Assembly (NCBI GenBank): GCA_934202735.1
Contig: CAKPYH010000003.1
Coordinates: forward strand, 62,001 to 126,000
Reading direction: 5' to 3'
DNA from: an uncultured Alphaproteobacteria bacterium
GTDB lineage: Bacteria; Pseudomonadota; Alphaproteobacteria; CAAHEQ01; UBA3637
DNA length: 64,000 nucleotides
Shown: positions 25,907 to 34,333 of the stretch, piece by piece
Layout: each line of letters opens with the position of its first letter
Position numbering within the stretch: position 1 is the first letter of the stretch
Position numbers and translations under genes: made by a program
The notes under the pieces: model-generated
Seen by the model: the letters and a program-made list of their open reading frames with translations, nothing else
What the model was told of the DNA's origin: nothing
The model's database searches: none

Positions 25907-26773
25907 ATGAACAAAGTGAAATTCTTATTCTATGCCTTACTGGGATACGGACTATCGCTAGGTCCCGGTCTGGCCGCCGATGATGTGCCCGAGTGTGGTT
26001 GGGACCCGCCGGTCATTGAACATTCGCAGCAATCTGTTGCCGTTGTTACCGAAGATGGTCAACGGATCACGCGTCAATATAAGGTACAAGAAGCGTCATG
26101 CAAACTCCTGGGTTCGGATAAATGCGGTAAAGGTAAAAAATTCGCAGGATTTAGCGGTTCTTTTACGGAAGACGGAACAGTGACCAGTGCTTATCCCGAG
26201 TGTTGTGAAAAGGACGAGATTGTCAAGTTTGATAAAGATGACAAAAATGGATTTTGGACATGCCGAAACTCGATTGGCCGTTTGACCGTTACAGCCCACA
26301 GTGGCATTTTGTGTTGTCCGCAGACATGTCCGGAAGACGATCCCCAAAAGCAAGCAGAAATAGCCGGGCAGAAAAGTCTATATGCTACATGCCAAAGCAA
26401 AAACGAGATCTCCGCCAAACTTCTTAAAGAGCATGGCATGTGGCCCTTGTCCCAGGTTGTATATGATGCATGCGGTTGTCCCGAAACGAAACTTTTCGAT
26501 CCGTGTAATGTCTATCAATACGTCCATACTGATGGTTCTATAACGACGGAACGCTGTTTTAGTGATGGAAGCTGTGGTATTACGTGTCCATATTCTGAAC
26601 CATGCGCCTGCGGAGAAACGGGGGGATGCTCTACATCGTCCAACACAAAATATACATGCAGCGGATCATCAGTTAATTATTCAGATCCGCCGGAATGCTG
26701 TGATGGAGCCTATCAAACATGCGGTGGCGGTTGCGCCATTCAAAACCTGAACACCTTTTTAGGTAGTTGTTAA
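25907..26773 (+). CDS. Secreted Cys-rich protein, unknown function (288 aa)
   Basis: AAGGAG six bases before the ATG decides the start MNKVKFLFYALLGYG, a signal peptide cut near GLAADD (residue 24). The mature part has many cysteines, often paired (ECCEKD, ILCCPQTCPEDD, PECCDG), and ends CGGGCAIQNLNTFLGSC. No family is recognised. It follows the pilin/Cys-rich gene by 11 bases, and its stop is followed immediately by the ribosome-binding site of the next gene, so the three are co-translated. Probable extracellular or cell-surface partner of the pilin fusion. Confidence 0.65.
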   Translation: MNKVKFLFYALLGYGLSLGPGLAADDVPECGWDPPVIEHSQQSVAVVTEDGQRITRQYKVQEASCKLLGSDKCGKGKKFAGFSGSFTEDGTVTSAYPECCEKDEIVKFDKDDKNGFWTCRNSIGRLTVTAHSGILCCPQTCPEDDPQKQAEIAGQKSLYATCQSKNEISAKLLKEHGMWPLSQVVYDACGCPETKLFDPCNVYQYVHTDGSITTERCFSDGSCGITCPYSEPCACGETGGCSTSSNTKYTCSGSSVNYSDPPECCDGAYQTCGGGCAIQNLNTFLGSC

Positions 26774-26784
26774 GGAGAAATATC

Positions 26785-29232
26785 ATGAAAAGACAAAAAT
26801 TGATTTCTGTTGCCATTATTATCATTGGCTGGGCACTACCGCTAGTATCTTTGGCCGGATACCGGGAGTATTCCTGTGATGAACGAGAAGCCATTCCGGC
26901 TACAGAAGAAAATTGCAAGGCCTGTGGTAGCAGCAGACGATACAGTGACGGTATGTGTATTTTTGCCAAATGTTCCGCAGGTAAAATTCAGGGGGAAATA
27001 GAGGGTACGGGTGAACCAGGTTGCTTTGATTGCTCTGAACCGGCCACTATAGTAACTACATCAAACGCATGTAGTCAGTGCATAGATGCAAACGGAACAC
27101 CGACACGCACCCAACGTCAATCCGAGATGTGGTCGGGGAAAGTAGACTGTTCACTCAAAGAATGTCCGGCAGACACCTTTCGGAGTAAGAACGGGGCTTG
27201 TATCCCCTGCGACAGTTCCACGGGTGCCACAGCCACTAAGGCCCAATGTGATACATGCCCGGGCCGTGAGTATGATACAACCTATTCCTTTTGCCATCTT
27301 TCTACAGTAGCCTGCCGGGATAGAGATGGGTATTTAACCAGCGATGGGGATTGTGCCGCCTGTACCTCAACCGATGAGTATCAAATATTGGCCGGAAAAG
27401 ATGGCCTTTGTTGGAGTTGCAGTAATGCGCGATATCTGGATGTTTCCCTGTGTAAGGTACCCTGTCCCAAGGGCACTGTACCCGGTTCCACGGCCGCCAA
27501 TTCTATTCAATGTCGTAGCTGCCTGGTGAGTGAACCCATACAAACGCCCTACTGTGGTGCCTGTCCGGAACGTGTACAGACCAACATTGACAATGTTGAG
27601 TTCTGTGTCTTAAAAACCTGTGGCAGTGATGAGTTTTTAACAAAAAATGGTAATTGTGTGCCGTGTGATATCCTGGCCCCGCAAGATACCGATGCCACCT
27701 TGTGCACATGTACCAATCGGGAAATGGTGAACGATCAATGTGTCTTAAAAACCTGCCCGGACGGTAAATTCCGTGATCAGAACGGGGCTTGTTTTGACTG
27801 TACCGTTGCAAGCAACATACCGCAGACCAATGAAACAGAATGTGCCAAATGTACCAATCGGGAATTGTATGCTGGTTATTGTATCCCCCGGTGTGCTACG
27901 GGAACCTATCGGTATTCGGCGGACGAATGCCGGTCGTGCGATACCGTGCAAGAGGGTACTGTAACATCTAATATACAGGCCTGCACCGATTGCGGCTTTA
28001 CACCAACTCAGATAACTTCCAACAGTTCTTATGTCTGTCGCAAGACCTGTCCCGCCGGGCAATTTAACGGCGGGAACGGACAGTGTTATGCCTGTGATAC
28101 GATCAATGCCGTTCCGACCGGTCCGGAAGCCTGCGCCGTCTGTGGCGATGTCCGGGAACACAAAAGCGGCGTATGCCTGTTAAAGACCTGTCCCGACGGT
28201 ACGTTCAGGGGCAGAAAAGCAGGAACCGCCTATGATGCGTGTTATGCATGTGATGATATATCTCAGATTACCAGCGGTGAATGTACGCAAAAATGCGGGA
28301 ATACCCGTATTTTGGGAAAGAATAACATCTGTTATTCCTGTCAAGAACTGAAACCCTTTGATGCTGCCGACCAAACCGCCTGTGAACAATGCCCGAACAG
28401 AACTTACTCCATGATGGGGAAATGCACACTTTCTCAATGCCCCGATAATACATTTAGTGTTTATGAGAATTATGAGACTTCCTGTTATGCATGTGATGAA
28501 ACACGCCATGATCTTAAGAGCTCGGATTGTGTGGAAAAATGTGGTGATCAACGGGTTTTGGTCGGTGAATATTGTGCCAAGGCTTGCCAACCGAATGAAT
28601 ATAGAAACTCGTACGGTGATTGCATTTCTTGCGACAATGAAGATTCCAGAAGGTCAACCGCCGAAGAATGTGCAAAATGTGGTGATAAAAAGTTTTATTA
28701 CAATGGATGGTGTACCAGTAAATTTTGCAAACCGGATGAATTTAGAAGTACTAACGATTATGCGCCATGTATTTCCTGTGATGTAAGCTACTACTGGTTC
28801 GGGGCAACCGCAGAGGAATGTGCCAAATGTGGGGACCAACGTAAACTGCTGGAAAACGGGGACTGTGTCTTAAAAGAGTGTCCCGATGGCCAATTCCAAA
28901 ACAAATACGGCGATTGCCTACCATGTACGTCTACAACAACATCTGAGGCAACAAAAGAAGAGTGTGATAAATGTCCGCAAAGAAGCCTGATGACATTTGA
29001 TGATACGGTTTGTGCGTTGACATCTTGCCCCGCAGATACTTACAGAAGTATCAATGGTGATTGCTACCCCTGTGCCACCGGTCAATTTGTGGACGCAACG
29101 GCGGGTACCTGCCGCGAGTGTACCGATACAACAAGTTATCCCGGCGTTTCACAAGAAGCCTGTGAATCTTGTCCAAACCGTACCTATGTGTCCGGCTATG
29201 GCAAGTCATTCTGTGTCTTTTCGGGAAACTGA
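26785..29232 (+). CDS. Secreted protein of about 14 Cys-rich repeats (815 aa)
   Basis: AAGGAG before MKRQKLISVA decides the start; a signal peptide ends near SLAGYRE. The mature protein is almost entirely repeats of about 50 residues, with a pattern of C-x2-C-G/T-N-R, then a short loop, L-K-x-C-P-D-G-x-F-R, then N-G-x-C-x2-C-D. This resembles eukaryotic growth-factor-receptor or ephrin-receptor-like cysteine repeats in spacing only. No anchor, sortase or C-terminal barrel is seen, so it is either released or held by the operon's pilin-type protein. A terminator follows the stop. Confidence 0.65.
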   Translation: MKRQKLISVAIIIIGWALPLVSLAGYREYSCDEREAIPATEENCKACGSSRRYSDGMCIFAKCSAGKIQGEIEGTGEPGCFDCSEPATIVTTSNACSQCIDANGTPTRTQRQSEMWSGKVDCSLKECPADTFRSKNGACIPCDSSTGATATKAQCDTCPGREYDTTYSFCHLSTVACRDRDGYLTSDGDCAACTSTDEYQILAGKDGLCWSCSNARYLDVSLCKVPCPKGTVPGSTAANSIQCRSCLVSEPIQTPYCGACPERVQTNIDNVEFCVLKTCGSDEFLTKNGNCVPCDILAPQDTDATLCTCTNREMVNDQCVLKTCPDGKFRDQNGACFDCTVASNIPQTNETECAKCTNRELYAGYCIPRCATGTYRYSADECRSCDTVQEGTVTSNIQACTDCGFTPTQITSNSSYVCRKTCPAGQFNGGNGQCYACDTINAVPTGPEACAVCGDVREHKSGVCLLKTCPDGTFRGRKAGTAYDACYACDDISQITSGECTQKCGNTRILGKNNICYSCQELKPFDAADQTACEQCPNRTYSMMGKCTLSQCPDNTFSVYENYETSCYACDETRHDLKSSDCVEKCGDQRVLVGEYCAKACQPNEYRNSYGDCISCDNEDSRRSTAEECAKCGDKKFYYNGWCTSKFCKPDEFRSTNDYAPCISCDVSYYWFGATAEECAKCGDQRKLLENGDCVLKECPDGQFQNKYGDCLPCTSTTTSEATKEECDKCPQRSLMTFDDTVCALTSCPADTYRSINGDCYPCATGQFVDATAGTCRECTDTTSYPGVSQEACESCPNRTYVSGYGKSFCVFSGN

Positions 29233-29248
29233 ATACAACCCGACAAAA

Positions 29249-29279
29249 GCCCCCGGTAAAACACCGGGGGTTCTTTTTT
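29249..29279 (+). terminator. Terminator of the pilin/Cys-rich operon
   Basis: CCCCCGGT with ACCGGGGG (8 bp, AAAAC loop) is followed by TTCTTTTTT. Confidence 0.85.
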
Positions 29280-29397
29280 AACCTAAACTAACGGGTCCGT
29301 CGGGTACCAGGCAAGGTATACCCAAGCGGTGAGAAAGATACCGGGCATAAGTCGTCTTGCCACTGCCCGGTCCACCGGCAATGTACAGACGTGTCAT
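29278..29397 (-). pseudogene. Truncated P-loop NTPase/kinase remnant
   Basis: The 39-residue frame starts MTRLYIAGGPGSGKTTYARY, an ATPase/kinase P-loop of the adenylate- or shikimate-kinase type, but stops about 30 residues later inside the neighbouring operon's terminator. Full kinases of this type have about 150-200 residues, so the 3' part is lost. It overlaps the preceding 36-codon frame by ATGA. Confidence 0.55.
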
Positions 29398-29504
29398 GTT
29401 GTCACTTCCCGATCGGCATCCGATTGAAACCATACGCAAGGCACTTGCATCCGTTGTAGAACAAACCCGGACGCTGTTATTTCTTCCAAAATACGCCGGT
29501 TCAT
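29394..29504 (-). CDS. Possible 36-aa small protein or gene fragment
   Basis: A short frame starts ATG after AAAGGA and encodes MNRRILEEITASGFVLQRMQ and 16 more residues. Its stop overlaps the start of the P-loop remnant by four bases, and its ribosome-binding site overlaps the end of the flavodoxin gene. Codon use resembles the neighbours. It may be real and coupled, or a piece of the same decayed gene. No family is recognised. Confidence 0.3.
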   Translation of the reverse strand: MNRRILEEITASGFVLQRMQVPCVWFQSDADREVTT

Positions 29505-29510
29505 TCAGGG

Positions 29511-30008
29511 TTATTCCTTTAACCACCGGGCAATCCCGTTCCGGGCTTTGGCGGCCCGCCGCCCCATGATTTCAAACAGCTTGTTCAAAACCACTTTCGG
29601 GAACATGATCTCTAATTGTTGCGGAATATCACCGAAAGCGGACCCTTCGTGTGTCACAAACAAATTGACCGTCTTCCCCGTCAGGTCCAGGCCACTTAAA
29701 GCCGTTCTTAATTCTTCCGGCATACGCCCCCAGTACACCGGCGTTCCGATGAAAACAGTATCATACGATGTGATATCGGGGACCGGCTTGGCAATCGGTG
29801 CGTCATGTGTTTGTTGCCGTTCTTGTGCAACTTGAACACAGGTACTGTAATCCCGTGGATACGGATGTTCGGGGGTGACTTGAAAGGTATCGGCTCCGGT
29901 CGCTTCCCGAATAAAATCAGCCAAATATTCCGTATTGCCTTTTTTCACATCACCAACCCCATAGTTTTCATCGGCTCGTGAAAAGTAAATAATGATTGAT
30001 TTTGTCAT
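29511..30008 (-). CDS. Flavodoxin-type FMN protein
   Basis: This 165-residue flavodoxin-like protein has an N-terminal strand with SIIIYFSRADENYG, where the loop should bind the FMN phosphate, plus FIGTPVYWGRMP and FVTHEGSAFGD further on. It looks like the flavodoxin_4 group (putative NAD(P)H-linked or stand-alone flavodoxins), whose electron partners are unknown. The start MTKSIIIYF was chosen because AAAGGG lies six bases before it. A promoter precedes it. It is flanked by two gene remnants. Confidence 0.8.
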   Translation of the reverse strand: MTKSIIIYFSRADENYGVGDVKKGNTEYLADFIREATGADTFQVTPEHPYPRDYSTCVQVAQERQQTHDAPIAKPVPDITSYDTVFIGTPVYWGRMPEELRTALSGLDLTGKTVNLFVTHEGSAFGDIPQQLEIMFPKVVLNKLFEIMGRRAAKARNGIARWLKE

Positions 30009-30044
30009 CTGAAACCCTTTCTTTCCCATAACTGCTCAAAGGAT

Positions 30045-30074
30045 ATTCTAGGCCAGGCAGTCGGTCCTTGTCAA
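30045..30074 (-). promoter_or_regulatory. Flavodoxin promoter
   Basis: TTGACA and TAGAAT are spaced 18 bases apart on the minus strand, 36 bases before the flavodoxin ATG. It overlaps the upstream edge of the MazG-like remnant. Confidence 0.55.
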
Positions 30075-30105
30075 GTCTTTTTTACCGGTTATTTTTTCTT
30101 GCAGC

Positions 30106-30255
30106 GATTCCCGGGTGGGGCAAGTTGCCGAAGAACTGGCCGATGTCTTTTTATATGTCTGTTCTTTGGCCAATATGCACGATATAGACTTGGAATCCGC
30201 CGTGCGTGCCAAAGAAGAAATCAATAAAAAACGCACGTGGAAACGCTTGCCGTAA
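30106..30255 (+). pseudogene. 5'-truncated MazG-like nucleotide pyrophosphohydrolase remnant
   Basis: About 49 codons read QVAEELADVFLYVCSLANMH and then IDLESAVRAKEEINKKRTW, ending at TAA. This is the C-terminal half of a MazG/dCTP-pyrophosphatase-like helical domain with its Asp/Glu metal ligands. The N-terminal half and any start codon with a ribosome-binding site are missing; the sequence upstream turns into the flavodoxin promoter. It appears to be a gene cut by rearrangement. Confidence 0.6.
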
Positions 30256-30271
30256 AACTGATTTCATCATC

Positions 30272-30300
30272 TTGTCAACCAAAGGACGACCGCCTATATT
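30272..30300 (+). promoter_or_regulatory. Promoter of the 165-aa conserved gene
   Basis: TTGTCA and TATATT are spaced 17 bases apart, 19 bases before the ATG. Confidence 0.5.
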
Positions 30301-30319
30301 CTTTCCCGGGGGGTATAAG

Positions 30320-30817
30320 ATGCCTGTTATCGTTTCAGATAAAATGCAGCAAGGCTATTGTTATCGGCGGGTAGCCCGACCGGGACAAGATTTTGCGCCG
30401 GGCTTTGAACCGCAACTCACCCCGCGTGAGATGTTGGAACTGGGTGTTTTTGAAGGACATTACCTGACCGATTGTCGGGCCGAATTTCCGACCGAATGGT
30501 TTGAAAAAGCCCGTTTGAATCCCGAACGACCGGATATAGCCTGCAACTGCTTTCACGTCAAGTCCCGTCAAAGCCTGAGCCAATGGCGGGATAACGGGTG
30601 GATTTATCCGCCGGATCCCCGAGGCTGGTTTCAATGGTATTGCCGATATTATATGGGGCGGCGTATTCCGGAACTGGATGCCCTACAAATCAGGCGGTGG
30701 CGGGCTTTTCGCCGTCATTTGGCTCAAGTAGAACGTGCGTGTCCACCCATGGATTTTACCTGTCGGCCCCGTCAAAGGCAAGCTTTGCTGCAATGGGCCT
30801 ATAACCCGTTTATATAA
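30320..30817 (+). CDS. Conserved 165-aa protein, unknown function
   Basis: The start is the ATG after GGGGGG. The protein is basic and aromatic, with no signal or membrane segment. Recognisable runs are LTPREMLELGVFEGHY followed by TDCRAEFPTEWF, DPRGWFQWYCRYYMGRR, and RPRQRQALLQWAY near the C-terminus. I recall similar proteins across many bacteria as uncharacterised conserved proteins, but no function or domain name is certain. A nucleic-acid link is possible from the basic tail. It is followed 73 bases later by an acetyltransferase gene with its own promoter. Confidence 0.65.
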   Translation: MPVIVSDKMQQGYCYRRVARPGQDFAPGFEPQLTPREMLELGVFEGHYLTDCRAEFPTEWFEKARLNPERPDIACNCFHVKSRQSLSQWRDNGWIYPPDPRGWFQWYCRYYMGRRIPELDALQIRRWRAFRRHLAQVERACPPMDFTCRPRQRQALLQWAYNPFI

Positions 30818-30842
30818 AGAGATATCACCAAGAAAAAAGCAC

Positions 30843-30870
30843 TTGATTTATGGATACAATCTGCTAAAAT
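30843..30870 (+). promoter_or_regulatory. Promoter of the GNAT gene
   Basis: TTGATT and TAAAAT are spaced 16 bases apart, 20 bases before the ATG. Confidence 0.5.
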
Positions 30871-30890
30871 ACCAGGCAGGAGTTCAAAAA

Positions 30891-31514
30891 ATGACAGATA
30901 TTATTCGCCCGGAACGACCCGAAGATGAATGCATTGTAGAAAACCTGATACGAGAATCCTTTTGGAATGTCTATCGTCCCGGGTGCTTGGAACACTATGT
31001 GATGCATTGCCTGCGTCAAGATCCGGCTTTTGTCAAAACGTTGGATTTTGTTATGGAACGAGACGGCCGTATCATTGGGCAAAATATGTTCATGCGGGCC
31101 CATATTCAGGCCGATGACGGACGCCGGATTCCTATTATGACCATGGGGCCCCTTTGCATTGCGCCGACATTCAAACGTCAGGGCCTGGGGAAACAATTAT
31201 TGGATTATTCCCTGAAACAAGCCAAAGAACAAGGTTGCGGAGCCGTTTGCTTGGAAGGCAACATTGATTTTTACGGCCATAGTGGCTTCACATACGCATC
31301 CCATTTCGGGATCCGCTATGCCGGCTTACCGGCAGGGGCCGATGCGTCTTTCTTTTTGTGCCGTGAATTGATACCGGGATACCTGTCCGGTATCACGGGT
31401 GAATATGCGACCCCGGCCGGATACAGGGTGAACACGGCCGATGCCGAACGGTTTGATCAAACTTTTCCACCGAAAAAAAAGGAAAAACTGCCCGGTCAAT
31501 TATTTGAATCCTAA
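30891..31514 (+). CDS. GNAT-family N-acetyltransferase, YhbS-like
   Basis: This 207-residue acetyl-CoA-dependent transferase has beta-strand 4 and the acetyl-CoA loop in MGPLCIAPTFKRQGLGKQLL (Q/R-x2-G-x-G/A), then a helix and LEGNIDFYGHSGF typical of the YhbS subgroup. AGGAG precedes MTDIIRPER, which decides the start against longer frames. The substrate (small molecule, peptide or protein) cannot be told. The last 30 residues are Lys-rich and probably disordered. Confidence 0.82.
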   Translation: MTDIIRPERPEDECIVENLIRESFWNVYRPGCLEHYVMHCLRQDPAFVKTLDFVMERDGRIIGQNMFMRAHIQADDGRRIPIMTMGPLCIAPTFKRQGLGKQLLDYSLKQAKEQGCGAVCLEGNIDFYGHSGFTYASHFGIRYAGLPAGADASFFLCRELIPGYLSGITGEYATPAGYRVNTADAERFDQTFPPKKKEKLPGQLFES

Positions 31515-31585
31515 TTCCCGAACAATCGGCAACGCCGGTCTTATTTCGGGCCATTTTCCACAATCATCAGAAAGGAGATATATTT

Positions 31586-33466
31586 ATGGAAAAAAAGATA
31601 CAACAAATACCACCTGAAACCCATATACACCGCTGGATACGCAGGGGTTTCAAAGGAATATACTGGATATATTTGATTGGCACACTTGCCTATTTCATCT
31701 GCGGTCTGATCGGTTTGTATCCCTCAGAACCATTGCTTTCTATCTTCCAAGAAAATAGAGCTGTGTTTTTCCTCATTTTGATCTGTATGCTGGTTTTAAC
31801 AAGCATCGGTGCCCTTTTGAAGTTTCTACGGAAAAGAGCCATTGTTGCCGTATTCATTGCGGGTGTTTTGGTGTTCGCTCTGGGTCAAGTTGTGGATTAT
31901 GTAATGAGAGATCCATCAGGAAACAAATATGTTGATGTCAGCGGTACTAATTTTATTGATGTCAGCGATACTAATTTTTCAGATACCATGGGGGGAGACA
32001 ATACCTTTATTTATGCCAGTGTTCATCCGGTATACGATACTTATGTGATTGAAGCGGACAACAGCAAATATGATCATCAAAAAGAAAATCCGGTCAAGTT
32101 GGTGGCCGAAGAACCCGTTTCAACATTTAGCATTGATGTAGATACATCGTCGTATGCGAATGTGCGTCGTTATTTAGATCTGGATCATTTACCCCCGACC
32201 GATGCCGTACGTGTGGAAGAAATGATTAACTATTTTCCGTATGACTATGCCGGTCCGAAAAACCAAGAGGCACCCTTTGCCATTCATACGACACTGATGC
32301 CATCTCCTTGGAAAGATGGCAACAAGTTATTGCACATCGGTATTAAAGGCTATGAACAAACCGCCACAGAAGAAAAACCGCTGAACTTGGTTTTATTGAT
32401 TGATACATCGGGATCTATGTATGGCGCGGATCGGTTAGACTTAATCAAAGCCGGCTTTAATATGTTGGTGGACAAAATGACCGAAAAAGACACAATATCC
32501 ATTGTCACGTATGCCGGGTCATCCGAAGTACTCTTACCACCAACCTCTGGAGACAAGAAACGCCAAATTAAATCGGCTATCAGTTCTTTATCTGCCGATG
32601 GGGGAACATGGGGTGAAGGCGGCCTGAAAAAAGCGTATGAGTTAGCCAAAGCCAATTTTGACAAAAATGGTGTCAACCGGATTTTATTGGGCACAGACGG
32701 TGATTTCAATATCGGGAACACACGAAATGAAAGCCTGATGGATTTTGTGTCGCGTCAAAGTAAATCGGGTATTTACCTATCCATCTTGAATGTCGGACGT
32801 AATAACTATAACGACGCTTTGATGCAAAAACTAGCGCAAAACGGGAATGGTATCGGATATTATTTGGACTCCATTATTGAAGCCAAGCGTATTTTAAGTG
32901 ATGATATCAAGAAAACTTTGTTCCCGATTGCAGATGATGTCAAGATTCAGGTGGAATTTAACCCGGCTCAGGTATCTGAATACCGTTTAATCGGCTATGA
33001 AACCCGCTTGCTCAATCGTGAGGATTTTAACAATGACAACGTAGATGCCGGCGAAATCAATGCAGGACACACCGTCACAGCCATTTATGAAATCACACCG
33101 GTCGGATCCGACAATAAACTTGTTGATGATTTACGCTATGCGCCAAAACCGATGAATCAAGTTCAAAATACCGATGATGAAACAGCGTTTGTACGTGTAC
33201 GTTATAAATTACCCGGTGAATCAAAATCCCGGTTGATTGAACAACCCGTCATAGAAACTGTACCGTTTGATCAAGTTCCCGATGATGTGCGCTTTTCTGT
33301 AGCGGTTGCGGGTTTTGGGCAAAAATTACGGGCCAGTAATTTTGTGAATTGGACGTGGCAAGATGTCCGACGGGTAGCAAAAAAATCATTGGGTGAAGAC
33401 ACCTATGGGTACCGCCAAGGCTTTCTATCTTTAATTGATAAAGCCGAAGCCTTATCCTTAAAATAA
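31586..33466 (+). CDS. VWA-domain membrane protein, YfbK family
   Basis: This 626-residue protein has three hydrophobic segments in the first 105 residues, then the YfbK-type von Willebrand N-terminal region (TFSIDVDTSSYANVRRYL), a VWA domain with the MIDAS motif DTSGSM at residues 273-278, and a C-terminal DUF3520-like domain (FAVRVRYK-type strands, then VNWTWQDVRRVAK). YfbK relatives are usually signal-peptide or lipoprotein-anchored; here the anchor is a three-helix membrane part. AAGGAG precedes the ATG. The function of the family is unknown; metal-dependent protein binding outside the cytoplasm is inferred. Confidence 0.82.
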   Translation: MEKKIQQIPPETHIHRWIRRGFKGIYWIYLIGTLAYFICGLIGLYPSEPLLSIFQENRAVFFLILICMLVLTSIGALLKFLRKRAIVAVFIAGVLVFALGQVVDYVMRDPSGNKYVDVSGTNFIDVSDTNFSDTMGGDNTFIYASVHPVYDTYVIEADNSKYDHQKENPVKLVAEEPVSTFSIDVDTSSYANVRRYLDLDHLPPTDAVRVEEMINYFPYDYAGPKNQEAPFAIHTTLMPSPWKDGNKLLHIGIKGYEQTATEEKPLNLVLLIDTSGSMYGADRLDLIKAGFNMLVDKMTEKDTISIVTYAGSSEVLLPPTSGDKKRQIKSAISSLSADGGTWGEGGLKKAYELAKANFDKNGVNRILLGTDGDFNIGNTRNESLMDFVSRQSKSGIYLSILNVGRNNYNDALMQKLAQNGNGIGYYLDSIIEAKRILSDDIKKTLFPIADDVKIQVEFNPAQVSEYRLIGYETRLLNREDFNNDNVDAGEINAGHTVTAIYEITPVGSDNKLVDDLRYAPKPMNQVQNTDDETAFVRVRYKLPGESKSRLIEQPVIETVPFDQVPDDVRFSVAVAGFGQKLRASNFVNWTWQDVRRVAKKSLGEDTYGYRQGFLSLIDKAEALSLK

Positions 33467-33487
33467 GATGAAGTCGTTATAATACAA

Positions 33488-33520
33488 GGTGCCATATTGA
33501 CCGTATGGCACCCTTTCTTT
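33488..33520 (+). terminator. Terminator of the VWA gene
   Basis: GGTGCCATA pairs perfectly with TATGGCACC (9 bp, 7-base loop), followed by CTTTCTTT. Confidence 0.75.
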
Positions 33521-33524
33521 AACG

Positions 33525-33553
33525 TTGACAAAATCGGATTTATATGATATAAT
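33525..33553 (+). promoter_or_regulatory. Consensus promoter of the 227-aa gene
   Basis: A perfect TTGACA-17-TATAAT promoter directly after the preceding terminator. Confidence 0.85.
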
Positions 33554-33580
33554 GTGTTTATTCAGCGGCAGGAGGTCCCC

Positions 33581-34264
33581 ATGACACAACAAACACAAAC
33601 CTATCATCCCCCGAAATGTCCCCCCCGGATTGCGGCCAAAAGTGCTTGGGAAACTTTGGTGTTTGAAATGTGCGCCTTGGACCTGCTGTGCCGTCATGCC
33701 CCGCACCCTGTGCCTGTGGCCCTGATGGCAAAGCAAGCCGCACAACGGGAACAATACAACGCCGAAAAAAACAAGCATCGCAGTAAATGCCTGATTCCCT
33801 ATGGCAAAGAAGTGATTGCCAGTACGTATGAAGAAAACTTTTGGCGTACCGATATTTTGAACACCGAAAATCAAGAACGAATCAACCTGATTCCCGACCG
33901 AGATATTCGCAGACACGTCAGCAACGATTATTACTACACCTATTGTCGGGCTATCAAGGCCTTGAATACCATGACGGCTTTTTATCGTTCTGTCCTGATG
34001 CGGGAACGGGTGCGTCAAGTCATGAAAAGGCAAGCGACTTTGCCGGTATGCACCCCTGTACCGCCTCCGCCAACGACCCGTATCCCCAAGGTATCTTATA
34101 TTCAGGACGATTTGCCCAACTTTTCTGTTGCGACGGTTGCGGTTCGGCCTGCGATACGTCCGACAACGGAATCAGAATGGGATACTTTGCGCCGGCCGAT
34201 CCGGATTCGTACCCGTAAAAACTTCGCAGTACCGATTTCACAGGCACGCCAACGCGAAGCCTGA
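33581..34264 (+). CDS. Unknown 227-aa soluble protein
   Basis: The start is the ATG after AGGAGG. No signal peptide or membrane segment is present. The central part (RRHVSNDYYYTYCRAIKALN) is helical and aromatic; a Pro-rich linker (CTPVPPPPTTR) separates a basic C-terminal tail (RRPIRIRTRKNFAVP). No family is recognised. It has the strongest type of promoter in the window, so it is probably abundant. Confidence 0.6.
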   Translation: MTQQTQTYHPPKCPPRIAAKSAWETLVFEMCALDLLCRHAPHPVPVALMAKQAAQREQYNAEKNKHRSKCLIPYGKEVIASTYEENFWRTDILNTENQERINLIPDRDIRRHVSNDYYYTYCRAIKALNTMTAFYRSVLMRERVRQVMKRQATLPVCTPVPPPPTTRIPKVSYIQDDLPNFSVATVAVRPAIRPTTESEWDTLRRPIRIRTRKNFAVPISQARQREA

Positions 34265-34274
34265 AAAAAATGGC

Positions 34275-34303
34275 TTGCTTTTTCGCCGACTTTTTTATAT
34301 ACT
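34275..34303 (+). promoter_or_regulatory. Promoter of the 173-aa membrane protein gene
   Basis: TTGCTT and TATACT are spaced 17 bases apart, 30 bases before the ATG. Confidence 0.55.
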
Positions 34304-34333
34304 GATCCCATATCAGTTATAAAGGAGTTTGAT

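Noticed and set aside
28180..28590. Long antisense frames inside the Cys-rich repeat gene
   Set aside because: They are explained by the repetitive TGT/TGC-rich sense sequence and have no start signals or family likeness.
29357..29569. Plus-strand 70-codon frame opposite the flavodoxin 3' end
   Set aside because: It lacks a ribosome-binding site and overlaps minus-strand frames that form a coupled series with start signals.
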